Of a stretch of 64,000 nt of DNA, positions 16,777-26,537 are shown one piece after another (position 1 is the first letter of the stretch; the number at the start of each line of letters is the position of its first letter). The notes beneath the pieces are model-generated. The model was not told where the DNA came from, did no database searches, and saw only the letters and a program-made list of their open reading frames with translations. The DNA comes from Palsa-504 sp963795795 (GTDB lineage: Bacteria > Actinomycetota > Actinomycetes > Streptosporangiales > Streptosporangiaceae). Made by a program: the position numbers and the translations under genes. The stretch is from positions 372,001 to 436,000 of the forward strand of contig CAWCJS010000024.1 in NCBI GenBank assembly GCA_963795795.1, written 5' to 3'.

Positions 16777-17862
16777 GGTTACGGCGGCTTGGTCGATCTG
16801 GGCGCCCAGGCCCGGGGCGTCGGGGACGGCCAGGAAGCCTTCGGGGTCGATGCGGAGGGGGTCGGTCAGGAAGAAGTCGCGGCGTTCGGGGGTCCAGCCG
16901 GGGGGGTCGTACGGGAACTCTAGGTAGGGGCCGCCGCCGACACCGGCCGCCACGTGCAGGTTGGCCAGGAGGCCGAGGCCGTTGGTCCAGGTGTGCGGGG
17001 TGAACCAGCGGTGGCGCAGCAGGGCCAGCTCGCCGAGGGTCCGGGCGCGGAGCAGGCCGACCGAGAGGACCACGTCGGGCTGGAGGACGTCGAGCGCGCC
17101 GGCGTCCAGCGCGGCGAGGAGCTCGGCGGGGGTCCTGGCCATCTCGCCGCCCGCCACCCTGATCTGGGCGCGCAGCGCGCGCATGCCGTCCAGGTCGCCG
17201 GCGGGCAGGGGTTCTTCCAGCCAGAGGATGCCGAGGTCGGCCAGCTCGGCGGCGATGCGGCGGACCGCCGCCAGGTCCAGCGACGGGGTGAGGTCACCGG
17301 GCATCCGCCACCACTGGTTGAGGTCGGCCATCAGGGCGATGTCGTCGCCGACGGCCTGCCTGGTGGCCCGGATGGCCGCGAGGGAGGAACCAACGGCCGT
17401 TCGGTCAATTCTGATTTTCATCGCGCGGAAGCCGGCGGCCTTTGCTGCCACCGCGGCGTCGGCGCGGGCAGGCGCGGTGCTGGCTTGGCCGAACGAGGCG
17501 TAGGCGGGCAGGCGGCGGGTGGCGCCGCCGAGCAGGACGCTGGCGGGCTGCCCGGTCACCTGGCCGAGGATGTCCCACAGCGCGGCCTCGAGCGGCCAGT
17601 AGCGGCCGGCGTGGAAGCCGATCGTCTCGATGGTCCGGACGTGGTCGGCGATGGCTAGCGGATCGCGGCCGGTGAACAGGGGCTCGAACGGCTCGAAGCC
17701 GTCCATCGTGTCGCCGGAGCCGTACCCGGTGACGCCCTCGTCGGTCTCCACCCGGACCAGGGTGGCGTCGAAGTGGCGGCGCGGCGCGGGGTCCCAGGCC
17801 GCGTGGAACGGGGGGTCGAGCGGCAGGCGCATCCGGTCCAGCCGGATGGCCGTGATCTTCAC
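16762..17862 (-). CDS. Mandelate racemase/muconate-lactonizing-type enolase-superfamily enzyme
   Basis: A 366-residue enzyme of the MR subgroup. The catalytic residues can all be placed: Lys149 and Arg151 (KIR) on the second strand, metal ligands Asp180, Glu217 and Glu240, Asp263 in LQPDVV, and His290 in TPHTW. Enzymes of this set abstract a proton alpha to a carboxylate; sugar-acid dehydratases and mandelate racemase are examples. The substrate is unknown. The GTG start at 17862 overlaps the stop of the Fae-like gene by four bases (GTGA), so the two are translationally coupled. The 3' end lies inside a tandem repeat array. Confidence 0.87.
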   Translation of the reverse strand: MKITAIRLDRMRLPLDPPFHAAWDPAPRRHFDATLVRVETDEGVTGYGSGDTMDGFEPFEPLFTGRDPLAIADHVRTIETIGFHAGRYWPLEAALWDILGQVTGQPASVLLGGATRRLPAYASFGQASTAPARADAAVAAKAAGFRAMKIRIDRTAVGSSLAAIRATRQAVGDDIALMADLNQWWRMPGDLTPSLDLAAVRRIAAELADLGILWLEEPLPAGDLDGMRALRAQIRVAGGEMARTPAELLAALDAGALDVLQPDVVLSVGLLRARTLGELALLRHRWFTPHTWTNGLGLLANLHVAAGVGGGPYLEFPYDPPGWTPERRDFFLTDPLRIDPEGFLAVPDAPGLGAQIDQAAVTRYAR

Positions 17863-18353
17863 TCCGGGGTGAAGAACGGGTTCGACGGGGTGTCTTTCGC
17901 GGCCAGGACGTCGGCGACCTTCGGCGTGCCCTGGACGCCGGCCTGCAGGGCGTTGCGGGTCGCGGCGCGGTTGTTCCGGTACACCAGCCCGGCGTTCCTG
18001 GCGTTGGGGTTCACCCAGACGGCGGCGATGAGGACCAGGTCCTCGGCTTCCTGCTCGCTGATGATGCCCTCGGCGACCGCGTCGGCGACACCGCCGGCCA
18101 CGCCGGCCTGGGCGGCACCCCAGGTCAGGTTGGCGTGGGCGTCGTCGAGGACCGGCGCCTTGTTCACGAACAGGGTCAGCGGCTTGACCGGGAGGCTGGG
18201 GCGCAGCACGGTGACGAACGGGATGTGGCCCTGGCGCGGCGTGGCCAGCGCGGTCGCCCAGGCCGTGCCGACGGGGCCGTCGCGGTCCCCGAGCACGGTG
18301 TTGACGTGGGCCGCCTCGGCGCCCTCGCCCACGAAGCTTTCGCCGATGAACAC
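17859..18353 (-). CDS. Formaldehyde-activating enzyme (Fae) homologue
   Basis: About 164 residues matching the Fae fold over the whole length: FIGESFVGEGAEAAHVN, where His16 corresponds to the catalytic His17 of Methylorubrum Fae, then VNKAPVLDDAHANLTWGAAQ and VWVNPNARN. Fae condenses formaldehyde with tetrahydromethanopterin. Most actinomycetes are not thought to use that cofactor, so the carrier or even the substrate may differ here. I chose the GTG at 18353 (GAGGGA site 9 bases upstream); an ATG at 18380 would add nine residues not seen in the family. It sits between an ammonia-lyase-like gene and an enolase-family gene in one operon. Confidence 0.82.
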   Translation of the reverse strand: MFIGESFVGEGAEAAHVNTVLGDRDGPVGTAWATALATPRQGHIPFVTVLRPSLPVKPLTLFVNKAPVLDDAHANLTWGAAQAGVAGGVADAVAEGIISEQEAEDLVLIAAVWVNPNARNAGLVYRNNRAATRNALQAGVQGTPKVADVLAAKDTPSNPFFTPE

Positions 18354-18400
18354 GTGTGATGTCCCTCTGTGGTCCTGCATGTGGGCATGCTACCTGCGGC

Positions 18401-19871
18401 TCAGACCGCCGGGACCGGCCGCTTCGGGTGGTCGAGCGGGGCCAGGAGGCCGCGGGTGACCAGCTCGACGACGGGCTCCAGGTCGGCGGGCAGGGTGTCG
18501 TCGGCGCGGGTGAACGGGACCAGGTTCCTGATCATGCGGTACGCCTGGGCGGTGCCGTCGCCGAGCCGGCCCGGCGCGCGCAGGTCAACGGCCTGGGCGG
18601 CGACGACCAGCTCGATCGCCGCGACCCGCGCGGACAGGTTGATCATGTCGGCGAGGCGGCGCGCCGACAGCGGCGCCATCGTGGCGCGGTCCTCGATGCC
18701 GTCGCCCTTCACCGAGCTGGCCAGCTCGTAGGAGACCGGGTGGGCCAGCGTGCGCGCCTCCACGGTGATGGCCTGGCCGGCCACGGCCAGCTCGGACAGC
18801 GCGTCGTCGGGTGAGCCCGCGACCTGGGCCAGGCCGGCGGGCAGGCCGGAGAACGGGGCCTGGAGCAGCTTGACCGCGCGCTCGTTCGCGCTGGTCACCA
18901 CCGGGGCGAGCGCGATCCTGGCGAAGTCGAGCGCGGCGGCCAGCGGGCCGATGTCGAAGTTCCCGACCGAGACGATCCGGCGTTCGGCCAGCACGACCAC
19001 CGGGTTGGACTGGGAGGAGTTGAGCTCGACGTGGAGGATGTTTGTGGCGTAGCGGAGCGCGTCGCGGGCCGCGCCGTTGATGTGCGGGAGGCAGCGGAAG
19101 GTCAGCGGGTCCTGGAGGTACCTGGCCGCGCCGGGCTGCCACAGGTAGCTGCCCTCGAGCAGGGCCCGCAGGTTCTGCAGCGGTGGCGGCCAGCCCGGGG
19201 AACGGGCGGGTCTGCTCGATGACGGGGTGCAGGCAGGTCAGGTTGGCGCCGAACGCCTCCAGGTCCAGCGCGCCCGCGACGTCGAATGAGTCCATCAGGG
19301 TCTGCGCGTCGGCCAGCGCGATGCAGGCCCAGGCCGTGGTGAAGGCGTTGCTGCTGACCAGGGCGAGCCCCTCGTTCTCGGCGATCTCGAAGCCGCTGCG
19401 GGTGATCAGCCCGTGCGCGAGGTCGGCCATCGGGCCGAGGTCGCCCTGCCCGACCGAGCCGAGCCTGCGGACCGGCGGCGCGAAGCCCTCGTTCAGCAGC
19501 GTGACGATCATCTCGGCGAGCTCGGGGCGGACCCCGGTTACGCCCTTGGCGTAGCTGTTGGCCAGGCAGACCATCGCGCCGCGGACCACATCGGGCGGCG
19601 CGGCGTCGCCCTGCGCCATCCGGTGGTTGAGGACGAGGCGGTGGTTGAAGCGACGGCGTTCGGCGGGGTCGAGGAGGAAGGACTTGCGCTCGGCCACGCC
19701 GGTGGTCAGGCCGTAGACCGGCTCGCCCTTCGTTAGTACCTCCTGCACCACCTGTCGCGCCTGACTCATGGCCTCGATTGCGTCCGTCGCGATGGCCACC
19801 GGTTCGCCATCCCGGGCCACCGCAAGCACCTGCGTAACAGTCAGGTCACTTCCGTTGAGCATGATCGTCAT
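18401..19871 (-). pseudogene. Aromatic amino acid/histidine ammonia-lyase-like protein, frameshifted, no MIO tripeptide
   Basis: The first frame (ATG 19871, GGTGAG site) covers residues 1 to about 226 of a HAL-type fold: VYGLTTGV with the position of the catalytic Tyr53, then GSVGQGDLGPMADLAH and EGLALVSSNA. At about 19195-19206, in CCCCGGG, one extra base breaks the frame. The other frame continues with LQNLRALLEGSYLWQPG to the end at 18401, which is the normal second half. Where HAL, PAL and TAL have Ala-Ser-Gly, cyclised to the MIO electrophile, this protein has only Gln-Gly. Even a repaired protein should therefore not work as a classical ammonia-lyase. It heads the operon with the Fae-like and enolase-like genes. 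Confidence 0.8.
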
Positions 19872-19874
19872 TGA

Positions 19875-19924
19875 TTGCTCACCCATCTATAACTGAGCTA
19901 GGCTGTGCCGCTCTGGAACGTTCC
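19875..19924 (+). promoter_or_regulatory. Candidate promoter and palindromic operator of the dipeptide ABC operon
   Basis: A possible -35 TTGCTC (19875-19880) is followed after 18 bases by TAGGCT (19899-19904). The perfect palindrome GGAACGTTCC (19915-19924) lies where the transcript would begin. A CG-centred palindrome of this kind resembles LacI- or GntR-type operators. It also lies 44 bases upstream of the divergent HAL-like start, so one regulator could serve both operons. Confidence 0.45.
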
Positions 19925-19958
19925 GCATCAGGCGGCCCGGCATTCAAGGAGGCCAGCA

Positions 19959-20913
19959 ATGGCAACGTTCCTGCTGCGGCGCCTAGGGCTGATGGTCATC
20001 ACCCTGTGGATCCTGAGCCTGATCGTATTCTTCGCAGGCCAGATCCTCCCCGGTGATCCCGCGCGGGCGACGCTCGGCAATCTGGCCGCGCCCAGCGCCG
20101 TGCAGGCGCTCGACGCCCAGCTCGGGGTCAACCGGCCGCTGCTCACCCGGTACCTGTCGTGGATCGGCGGGCTGCTGCACGGCAATCTGGGCACCTCGTA
20201 CGCCTACCGGACGGCGGTGGAGCCCTTCGTCCGGGCCGCGCTGATCAACTCGATCAAGCTGGCGGTGCTCGCCTTCGTGATCGTGGTGCCGCTGGCCATC
20301 ATCGGCGGCGTGATCGCCGCGCTGTACGCGGGGCGCGGCGTGGACCGGGTCATCTCGGTGACCGGGCTGGCCCTGTCCACCGTCCCCGAGTTCGTGTCCG
20401 GCGTCGTGCTCATCGTGATCTTCGGCGTCGAGCTGAAGGTGCTGCCGGTCACCGCCTCGGCCGGCGCGAACGCCTCGGACTTCCAGCAGTTCAGGCACCT
20501 GATATTGCCGGCTATACCGCTCGTTTTGGTTCTGTTCGGGTACATTGCCCGTATGGCCAGGGCGGGGACCATCGAGGCGCTCAACTCTGACTACACGCGC
20601 ACCGCGATCCTGAAGGGGCTGCCGCGGGCGACGGTGATCCGCCGGCACGTGCTGCGGAACTCGCTGCTGCCGACCATCACCGTGATCGCGACCCAGACCG
20701 GGTACCTGATCGGCGGGCTGGTGGTGGTGGAGACGCTGTTCAACTACCAGGGGCTCGGGAACCTGATCTACAAGGCCGCGATCGCCAAGGACTTCCCGAT
20801 GCTCGAGGCCGGGATCCTGATCATCGGCGTGGTCTACGTGCTGGCCACGCTCATCGCGGACCTGCTGCTGACGTATGCTGAACCCGCGGCTGCGGATCGG
20901 GGGTGCCGAATGA
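19959..20913 (+). CDS. Dipeptide/oligopeptide ABC transporter permease, DppB type (late frameshift)
   Basis: About 317 residues with six predicted membrane helices. The amino-terminal MATFLLRRLGLMVITLWILS is typical of DppB, and the cytoplasmic EAL...G loop (ALNSDYTRTAILKGLP) docks on the ATPase. The ATG at 19959 follows a strong AAGGAGG. Near 20878 one extra base (TATGCTGAAC instead of TATCTGAAC) throws the last 11 codons off. The adjacent frame reads LNPRLRIGGAE and stops at 20911-20913, overlapping the next ATG by four bases. Family length and the ATGA overlap both support that as the true end. Confidence 0.85.
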
Positions 20914-21873
20914 GCGGCCTGCTCCAGCCGCCGGCCGGACCGGACGGCGCGCGGCCCGTCGAGCCCGTTCAGCATCTGGGTCCCTGGGCATGACGACCGG
21001 GTACCTCGGGGCGACGGCCGCGGCGGCGGTGGCGGTCGCGGGCCGGGCCACGCCGGCCGCCTGGCGGCTGCTGCTGCGCAGGCCGACGTTCTACGTCGGC
21101 GCGGGCATCTTGCTGTTCTGGGTGGTCTGCGCCATCTTCGGGCACTTGTTCGCGCCGTACAGCCCGCTCGCGCAGCAGCTACTCCTCCCCAACGCCGCCC
21201 CGTCCGCGGCGCACTGGTTCGGCACCGACCCGCTCGGCCGGGACGTGCTGTCCCGGGTCATCACCGGCGTCCAGGGACATCCTGATCATCACGCCGCTGG
21301 CCACCGTCCTCGGCACCGTCCTCGGCACCATCCTCGGCCTGGCCATGGGCTATTTCGGCGGCGCCTTCGACCTCATCGCCGGGCGGATCGTGGAGGCCTT
21401 CCTCGCGCTGCCCATCGTGATCATCGCCTTCCTGTTCGTCGTCGCCGCTGGGCCCGTCCACGGGGACGCTGATCATCGTCATCGGCCTGGTCTTCACGCC
21501 GCTGATCGCGCGCACGGTCCGGGCGGCGGCGCTGGTCGAGCGGCAGCAGGATTACGTGTCCGCGTCCCGGCTGTTCGGCGAGAGCCCGGTCCGGGTCATG
21601 TTCGGCGAGATCCTGCCGAACGTCATGCCGGCCATCCTGGTCGAGTTCACGGTCCGGCTGGGCTACGCGATCTTCGCCATCGCCACGCTGTCCTTCCTCG
21701 GCTTCGGCATCCAGCCGCCCACCCCCGACTGGGGCGCGGACATCTCGGCCAACTACATCAACCTGCTGCCCGGCTACTGGTGGCAGACGCTGTTCCCGGC
21801 GCTCGCCATCGCCTCGCTGGTGATCGCCGTCATCTTGATCGCGGACTCGATTGAGCAGGTGCTCGCCTCATGA
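20910..21873 (+). pseudogene. Dipeptide/oligopeptide ABC transporter permease, DppC type, with two or three frameshifts
   Basis: Pieces of one DppC-type permease lie in three frames. The amino-terminal part reads to GRDVLSRVITG at about 21270. The middle (ILIITPLATVLGTVLGTILG to LFVVAAG, about 21275-21450) and the end (TLIIVIGLVFTPLIARTVRA to IEQVLAS, 21460-21873) follow in successive frames, each shift equal to one extra base. The start is either ATG 20910, overlapping the dppB stop, which needs a further shift before 20990, or ATG 20990. The docking loop DYVSASRLFGESPVR is intact. The stop overlaps the next ATG by four bases. Confidence 0.8.
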
Positions 21874-23950
21874 CCGCCGACTCCGCGCCTTCGGTCGACC
21901 CGGCCGCTCCCGCTGCTCCGGCGCAGGCCCTGTCCGTGACGAACCTGGACGTCACCTACAAGGTCCGGGGCCAGGACCGCCTCGCGCTGCGGGACGTGAC
22001 GTTCTCGATCGCGCGCGGCGAGTCCTACGGGCTGGTGGGCGAGTCCGGCTCCGGCAAGTCCACGGTCGCGCTCGCGCTGGTGCGTTACCTGCCCAGCAAC
22101 GGCCGGGTGAGCGGCGGGACGGTCAGCATCAACGGGCTCGACCCGCTCTCGATGGGCCGGGCGGCGCTGCGGGACCTGCGGGCCCGCACCGTCTCGATGG
22201 TGTACCAGGAGCCGGGGCGGGCGCTCAACCCGTCGATCCGGGTGGGCCGGCAGATCGCCGAGGTGTTCTCGATCGCCGGCCAGTCCCACGACGAGGCGAC
22301 GGCCTCGGCCGAGGAGATGCTGCGCAAGGTGCAGATATCGGACCCGGCCCGGGTCATGCAGCGGTACCCGCACGAGCTGTCGGGCGGGATGGCGCAGCGG
22401 GCGGTCATCGCGATGGCGCTGGCCCGCTCGCCGTCGCTGCTGATCCTGGACGAGCCGACCACCGCGCTGGACGCCACCGTCGAGGCCGAGGTGCTCGACC
22501 TGGTCGCGGCCCTGCGCCAGGAGTTCGACACCACGGTGCTGTTCATCAGCCACAACCTGGCGGTGATCGCCAAGATGTGCGACCGGGTTGGCGTGCTGTA
22601 CGCGGGCCAGTTGCTCGAGCAGGGACCTGCGCGCGCGGTGTTCGAGAACCCCCGGCACCCGTACACGGTCGGGCTGCTGCGCTGCATCCCGCGGCGCGGG
22701 CAGCGCAAGGACAGCGACCGGCTGGACACGATCCCCGGCTTCCTGCCGACGCCCGGTTCCTCGATAACCGGGTGCATATTCGCGCCGCGGTGCGCGCTGG
22801 TCCAGGATCGCTGCCGGACTACGGACCCGCCGTTCTTCCTGGTCGACGCCACCCGCACCTCGCGCTGCTTCTTCCACGAGCAGGCCCCGGACCTGCCCCG
22901 CGCCACCCCGGCCGCGATCCCCGAGCTCGCGGGCCACGGGAGCGACGGAGCCGACGGGGCGCTCGTGGTGATGGCGGGGCTGTCGAAGACCTTCGGGGGC
23001 AGCGTCCGGGCCCTGGCCGGGGTGGACCTGGCCATCGAGCGGGGCGAGACGCTCGGGCTGGTGGGCGAGTCGGGCAGCGGCAAGACCACGCTGGCGCGCG
23101 TCCTGCTGGGGCTCACCAAGCCGGATGCGGGCTCGGCCGTCACGATGCACGGCAAGCCGCTGAGCCCGGACGCGCGGCGGCGGCCGCGGGACGGTCCTGC
23201 GCACGCTGCAGATCGTGTTCCAGAACCCGGACTCCGCGCTCAACCGGCGCCATTCGGTGCGGGCCCTGATCAGCCGCCCGCTGGCCCAGCTGGCCGGGCT
23301 CTCGGGCAAGGCCCTGCGGGACCGGCTGGAGGAACTGATCGCCTCGGTGCGGCTGGAGGACCGGCACCTGGCGCTGCGCCCGAGCCAGCTCTCCGGCGGG
23401 CTCAAGCAGCGGGTCGCGATCGCGCGGGCCTTCGGCCCCGGGCCGGAAGTGGTGGTCTGCGACGAACCCACGTCCGCGCTCGACGTCTCGGTCCAGGCGG
23501 CCATCCTCAACCTGCTCGCGGACCTGCAGCAGACCGAGCGGGCCACCTACCTGTTCATCTCCCACGACCTGGGCCTGGTCAGGTACCTGTCGGACCGCAT
23601 CGTGGTGCTGTACCTCGGGAGGGTGATGGAGGTCGGGCCCGCCGAGACCGTCTTCGCCGGCCCGCACCACCCGTACACCGAGGCGCTGTTCTCCGCCGTG
23701 CCGTCGCTCGACGGCGAACGGCCCGACCGGATCAAGCTGACCGGCGAGATCCCGTCCGCGGCCAACCCGCCGAGCGGCTGCGTGTTCCACACCCGATGCC
23801 CCCGCAAGCTGACGACCGGCGAGTGCGAGTCCACCGAACCACCGTTGCACGAGGACGAGCCTGGCCACCAGATCCGCTGTCACATCCCGCTCGCCGAACT
23901 GCGAGAACTCCAGCGCAGCCAATCCGTCCCATCCCAGGGAGGTTCCTTAG
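21870..23950 (+). pseudogene. Fused dipeptide ABC ATPase (DppD-DppF type), frameshifted in second half
   Basis: One polypeptide carries two nucleotide-binding domains, as in GsiA or YejF. Domain 1 has GESGSGKS, ELSGGMAQR and LLILDEPTTALD plus the Cys-rich oligopeptide tail (CIFAPRCALVQDRC). Domain 2 has GESGSGKT, then after a one-base shift at about 23175-23200 continues TLQIVFQNPDSALN, QLSGGLKQR and VVVCDEPTSALD with its own tail (CVFHTRCPRKLTTGEC). In the present reading the second half runs without a stop into the binding-protein gene. A TAG at 23948-23950 in the adjacent frame, overlapping the GTG start of that gene, is the likely original end. Confidence 0.82.
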
Positions 23951-25666
23951 TGACAAGGAATATCGACCACCGCCGGCTCGGGCGACTGCGCCAGGACCAG
24001 GGTGAGCTCGCTAACCACGTCATTGACGAGTTCGCCGCGGGACGGCTGTCCCGCCGCGACTTCATCCGCCGCGCCACCGTCGTCGGCATATCCGTCCCGG
24101 TGCTCGGGTCGATCCTCGAGGCGTGCGGCAGCAGTTCCTCGAGCTCGTCGAGTTCGTCGAGCTCGACGTCGACCGGCGCCGCGTCCTCCCCCGCCGGTGC
24201 GGGCGGGGCGACGATCAGGGTCGGCATCACCACGCCGGCCGCGGCGATCAACCCGATTACCGTCGCCGACCAGGGCGGGCTCGACATGCTCGCGCAGACC
24301 GGCGAGTACCTGTGCCTGTCGGACCAGACGCTGACCCTCAAGCCGGTGCTGGCGACGAGCTGGTCGCCGAACTCCACGGCCAGCGTCTGGACGTTCAAGA
24401 TCCGCCAGGGCGTCAAGTTCCACAACGGCGCCCCGCTGACCGCCGACGACGTGGTGTACAGCATCAAGCTGTACGCCGGTCCGGGGTCGGCCGCCCTGTC
24501 CGCGTTCGCCGGCGTGCTCAAGCCGGCCGGAATCCAGAAGGTCGACGACTTCACCGTCGCCTTCAACCTGGAGGCCCCGAACGGGAACTTCCCCTACCTG
24601 GTCTCCTCGGACAACTACAACACGATCATCATCCCGAACAACTTCGCGCCGACGCAGTGGCAGAGCTCGTTCGTCGGGACCGGGCCGTTCGTGCTGGGCT
24701 CGTACACGCCGAAGGTGGGCGCCACCTTCACCCGCAACGAGTCGTACTGGGGCACCAAGGCGCTGCCCTCGGCGACCCAGTTCACCTTCTACGACACCCA
24801 GCCCCCGTCGATCCTCGCGCTGACCGGCGGGACGATCGACGTCCTCGGGCAGTTCTCGGTGTCCGGCGGCGAGGCGCTGCTGGCCGGCGGGTACAACGTC
24901 ATCAAGCTGAACTCCAGCGCGCACCGCGAGCTGTCGATGCGCTGCGACCAGCCGCCGTTCACCGACCCGCGGGTCCGCCAGGCGGTCGCGCTGACGCTGA
25001 ACCGGCCGGAGATCGTCAGCGCGCTGTTCAAGGGCCTGGCCGTGGTCGGCAACGACAGCCCGTTCGCGCCCATCTTCCCCTCCACGGACACCAGCGTCCC
25101 GCAGCGCGTGCAGAACATCGCCATGGCCAAGTCGCTGCTGGCCGCGGCCGGGCACCCGAACGGGTTCACCACCTCGCTGGCGACCGAGAACATCCAGGAG
25201 ATCCCGGAGCTGGCGCAGATCGTGGCGCAGGCCGCGGCGCCCATCGGCGTGAACGATCAAGCTCAACATCGAACTGCAGTCCAAGTACTACGGCAACTTC
25301 GAGTTCGGGGGTTCGGACTGGCTCGACGCCACGATGAGCCTGGTCGACTACGGGCACCGCGGCGTGCCGAACGTGTTCCTGACCGCCCCGCTCGAGACGA
25401 CCAACTCGAAGACCGGCACCGGCCCGTGGAACGCCGCCCACTTCGCCAACTCGCAGTACGACAGCCTGGTGGCCCAGTACATCGCGGCGCCGGACATCTC
25501 CTCCCAGCGCACCGTCGCCGGGAAGATCGAGCAGCTGCTGCTGAACGAGACGCCGATCATCTTCCCGTACTTCTACAACTACCTGACGGCCACGGCCATG
25601 GGCGTGAGCGGCGTCTACCCGACCGCGATCGGGCACATCTTCCTGTACAACGCCACGAAGAGCTAG
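23950..25666 (+). pseudogene. Peptide/substrate-binding lipoprotein (SBP family 5), one frameshift
   Basis: A solute-binding protein of the DppA/OppA family for the permease genes just upstream. A twin-arginine lipoprotein signal is visible (SRRDFIRRATVV, ending in LEAC), then a poly-Ser linker, then the family core (TWSPNS-like LATSWSPNSTASVWTFKIRQ, GVKFHNGAPLTADDVVYSI). At about 25254 one extra base breaks the frame. The next frame continues IKLNIELQSKYYGNFEFGGS to the stop at 25664-25666. The GTG at 23950 has GGGAGG upstream. Ligand class is peptide, opine or a similar polar compound; it cannot be narrowed from sequence. Confidence 0.83.
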
Positions 25667-25674
25667 GGCGTCAG

Positions 25675-25707
25675 CTGGCGCGGGCCCGGGGTGCGGGCCC
25701 GCGCCAG
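25675..25707 (+). terminator. Terminator of the dipeptide ABC operon
   Basis: A perfect 13-bp GC stem (25675-25687 with 25695-25707) with a 7-base loop starts 8 bases after the binding-protein stop. There is no T-run. Confidence 0.75.
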
Positions 25708-25787
25708 CCCGGTAACTGGCCGGGTGTACATTGCGCCGGGGCCGTGAGCGCCACCCCGGCGCGGCCCCGGAGGGGAAGGCAGCCCGG

Positions 25788-26537
25788 ATGACGAGCGACC
25801 AGGGATCGCGGGCTGACGCCCACGGCCACAGCCATGGCCATGGGTCCGGGTACGGGCACCACCACCGGGACGTGTCGGGCGGTTGGCTGCGCCCGGCCGT
25901 GTTCGGGGCCATGGACGGGCTGGTGACCAACGTGTCGCTGATCGCCGGGGTCGGCGGCGGCGGCGGGTCCGCGCACACCATCGTCCTGACCGGCCTGGCG
26001 GGCCTGGCCGCGGGCGCCTTCTCCATGGCGGCCGGAGAGTTCGTGTCGGTCTCCTCCCAGAACGAGCTCGTCCAGTCCGAGGTCAACAAGGAGCGGCACG
26101 AGCTCGAGCACAACGCCGCTTTTGAGCAGGCCGAGCTGGCCGGCATGCTCCGCGCCCGCGGCGTGAGCGCCGCCACCGCGCGGCAGGCCGCCGCGGAGAT
26201 CTCCGCGGACCCGGACAAGGCGCTGTCCGTCCACGTGCTCGAGGAACTAGGCGTCAACCCCGGCGAGCTGCCGTCACCCGTGGTGGCGGCCGGCGCGTCG
26301 CTGGCCGCCTTCGCCGTCGGGGCGCTGATCCCGCTGCTCCCCTACCTGGTGGGCCTGCACCTGCTGTGGGCGACGCTGGGGCTGGGCGCGGTCGCCGCGG
26401 TCGCGGGCGGCGGCGTGGTGGCCCGGATGACCGACCGGCCGTTCTGGCGCGGGGCGCTGCGGCAGCTGCTCCTAGGCGCGTGCGCCGCCGGGATCACCTA
26501 CCTGATCGGCATCGGTGTCGGGCACGTTACTGGGTAG
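25788..26537 (+). CDS. VIT/CCC1-family iron/manganese transporter
   Basis: A 249-residue membrane protein of the VIT family. The amino terminus is His-rich (HGHSHGHGSGYGHHH), suited to metal binding. It is followed by the first helix GAMDGLVTNVSLIAGVGGGG with the conserved Asp and by the second, AGAFSMAAGEFVSVSSQNEL, with the conserved Met and Glu. A cytoplasmic acidic helical domain and three further helices complete the fold. VIT proteins export Fe(II) or Mn(II) from the cytosol. The last 11 bases overlap the end of the convergent amidohydrolase gene. Confidence 0.87.
   Translation: MTSDQGSRADAHGHSHGHGSGYGHHHRDVSGGWLRPAVFGAMDGLVTNVSLIAGVGGGGGSAHTIVLTGLAGLAAGAFSMAAGEFVSVSSQNELVQSEVNKERHELEHNAAFEQAELAGMLRARGVSAATARQAAAEISADPDKALSVHVLEELGVNPGELPSPVVAAGASLAAFAVGALIPLLPYLVGLHLLWATLGLGAVAAVAGGGVVARMTDRPFWRGALRQLLLGACAAGITYLIGIGVGHVTG

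Noticed and set aside
24130..24180. Simple-sequence repeat in the peptide-binding protein gene
   Set aside because: The TCGAGC/TCGTCG repeats encode the poly-Ser linker after a lipoprotein cysteine, an ordinary feature also seen in the lipoproteins at 29480 and 45790.
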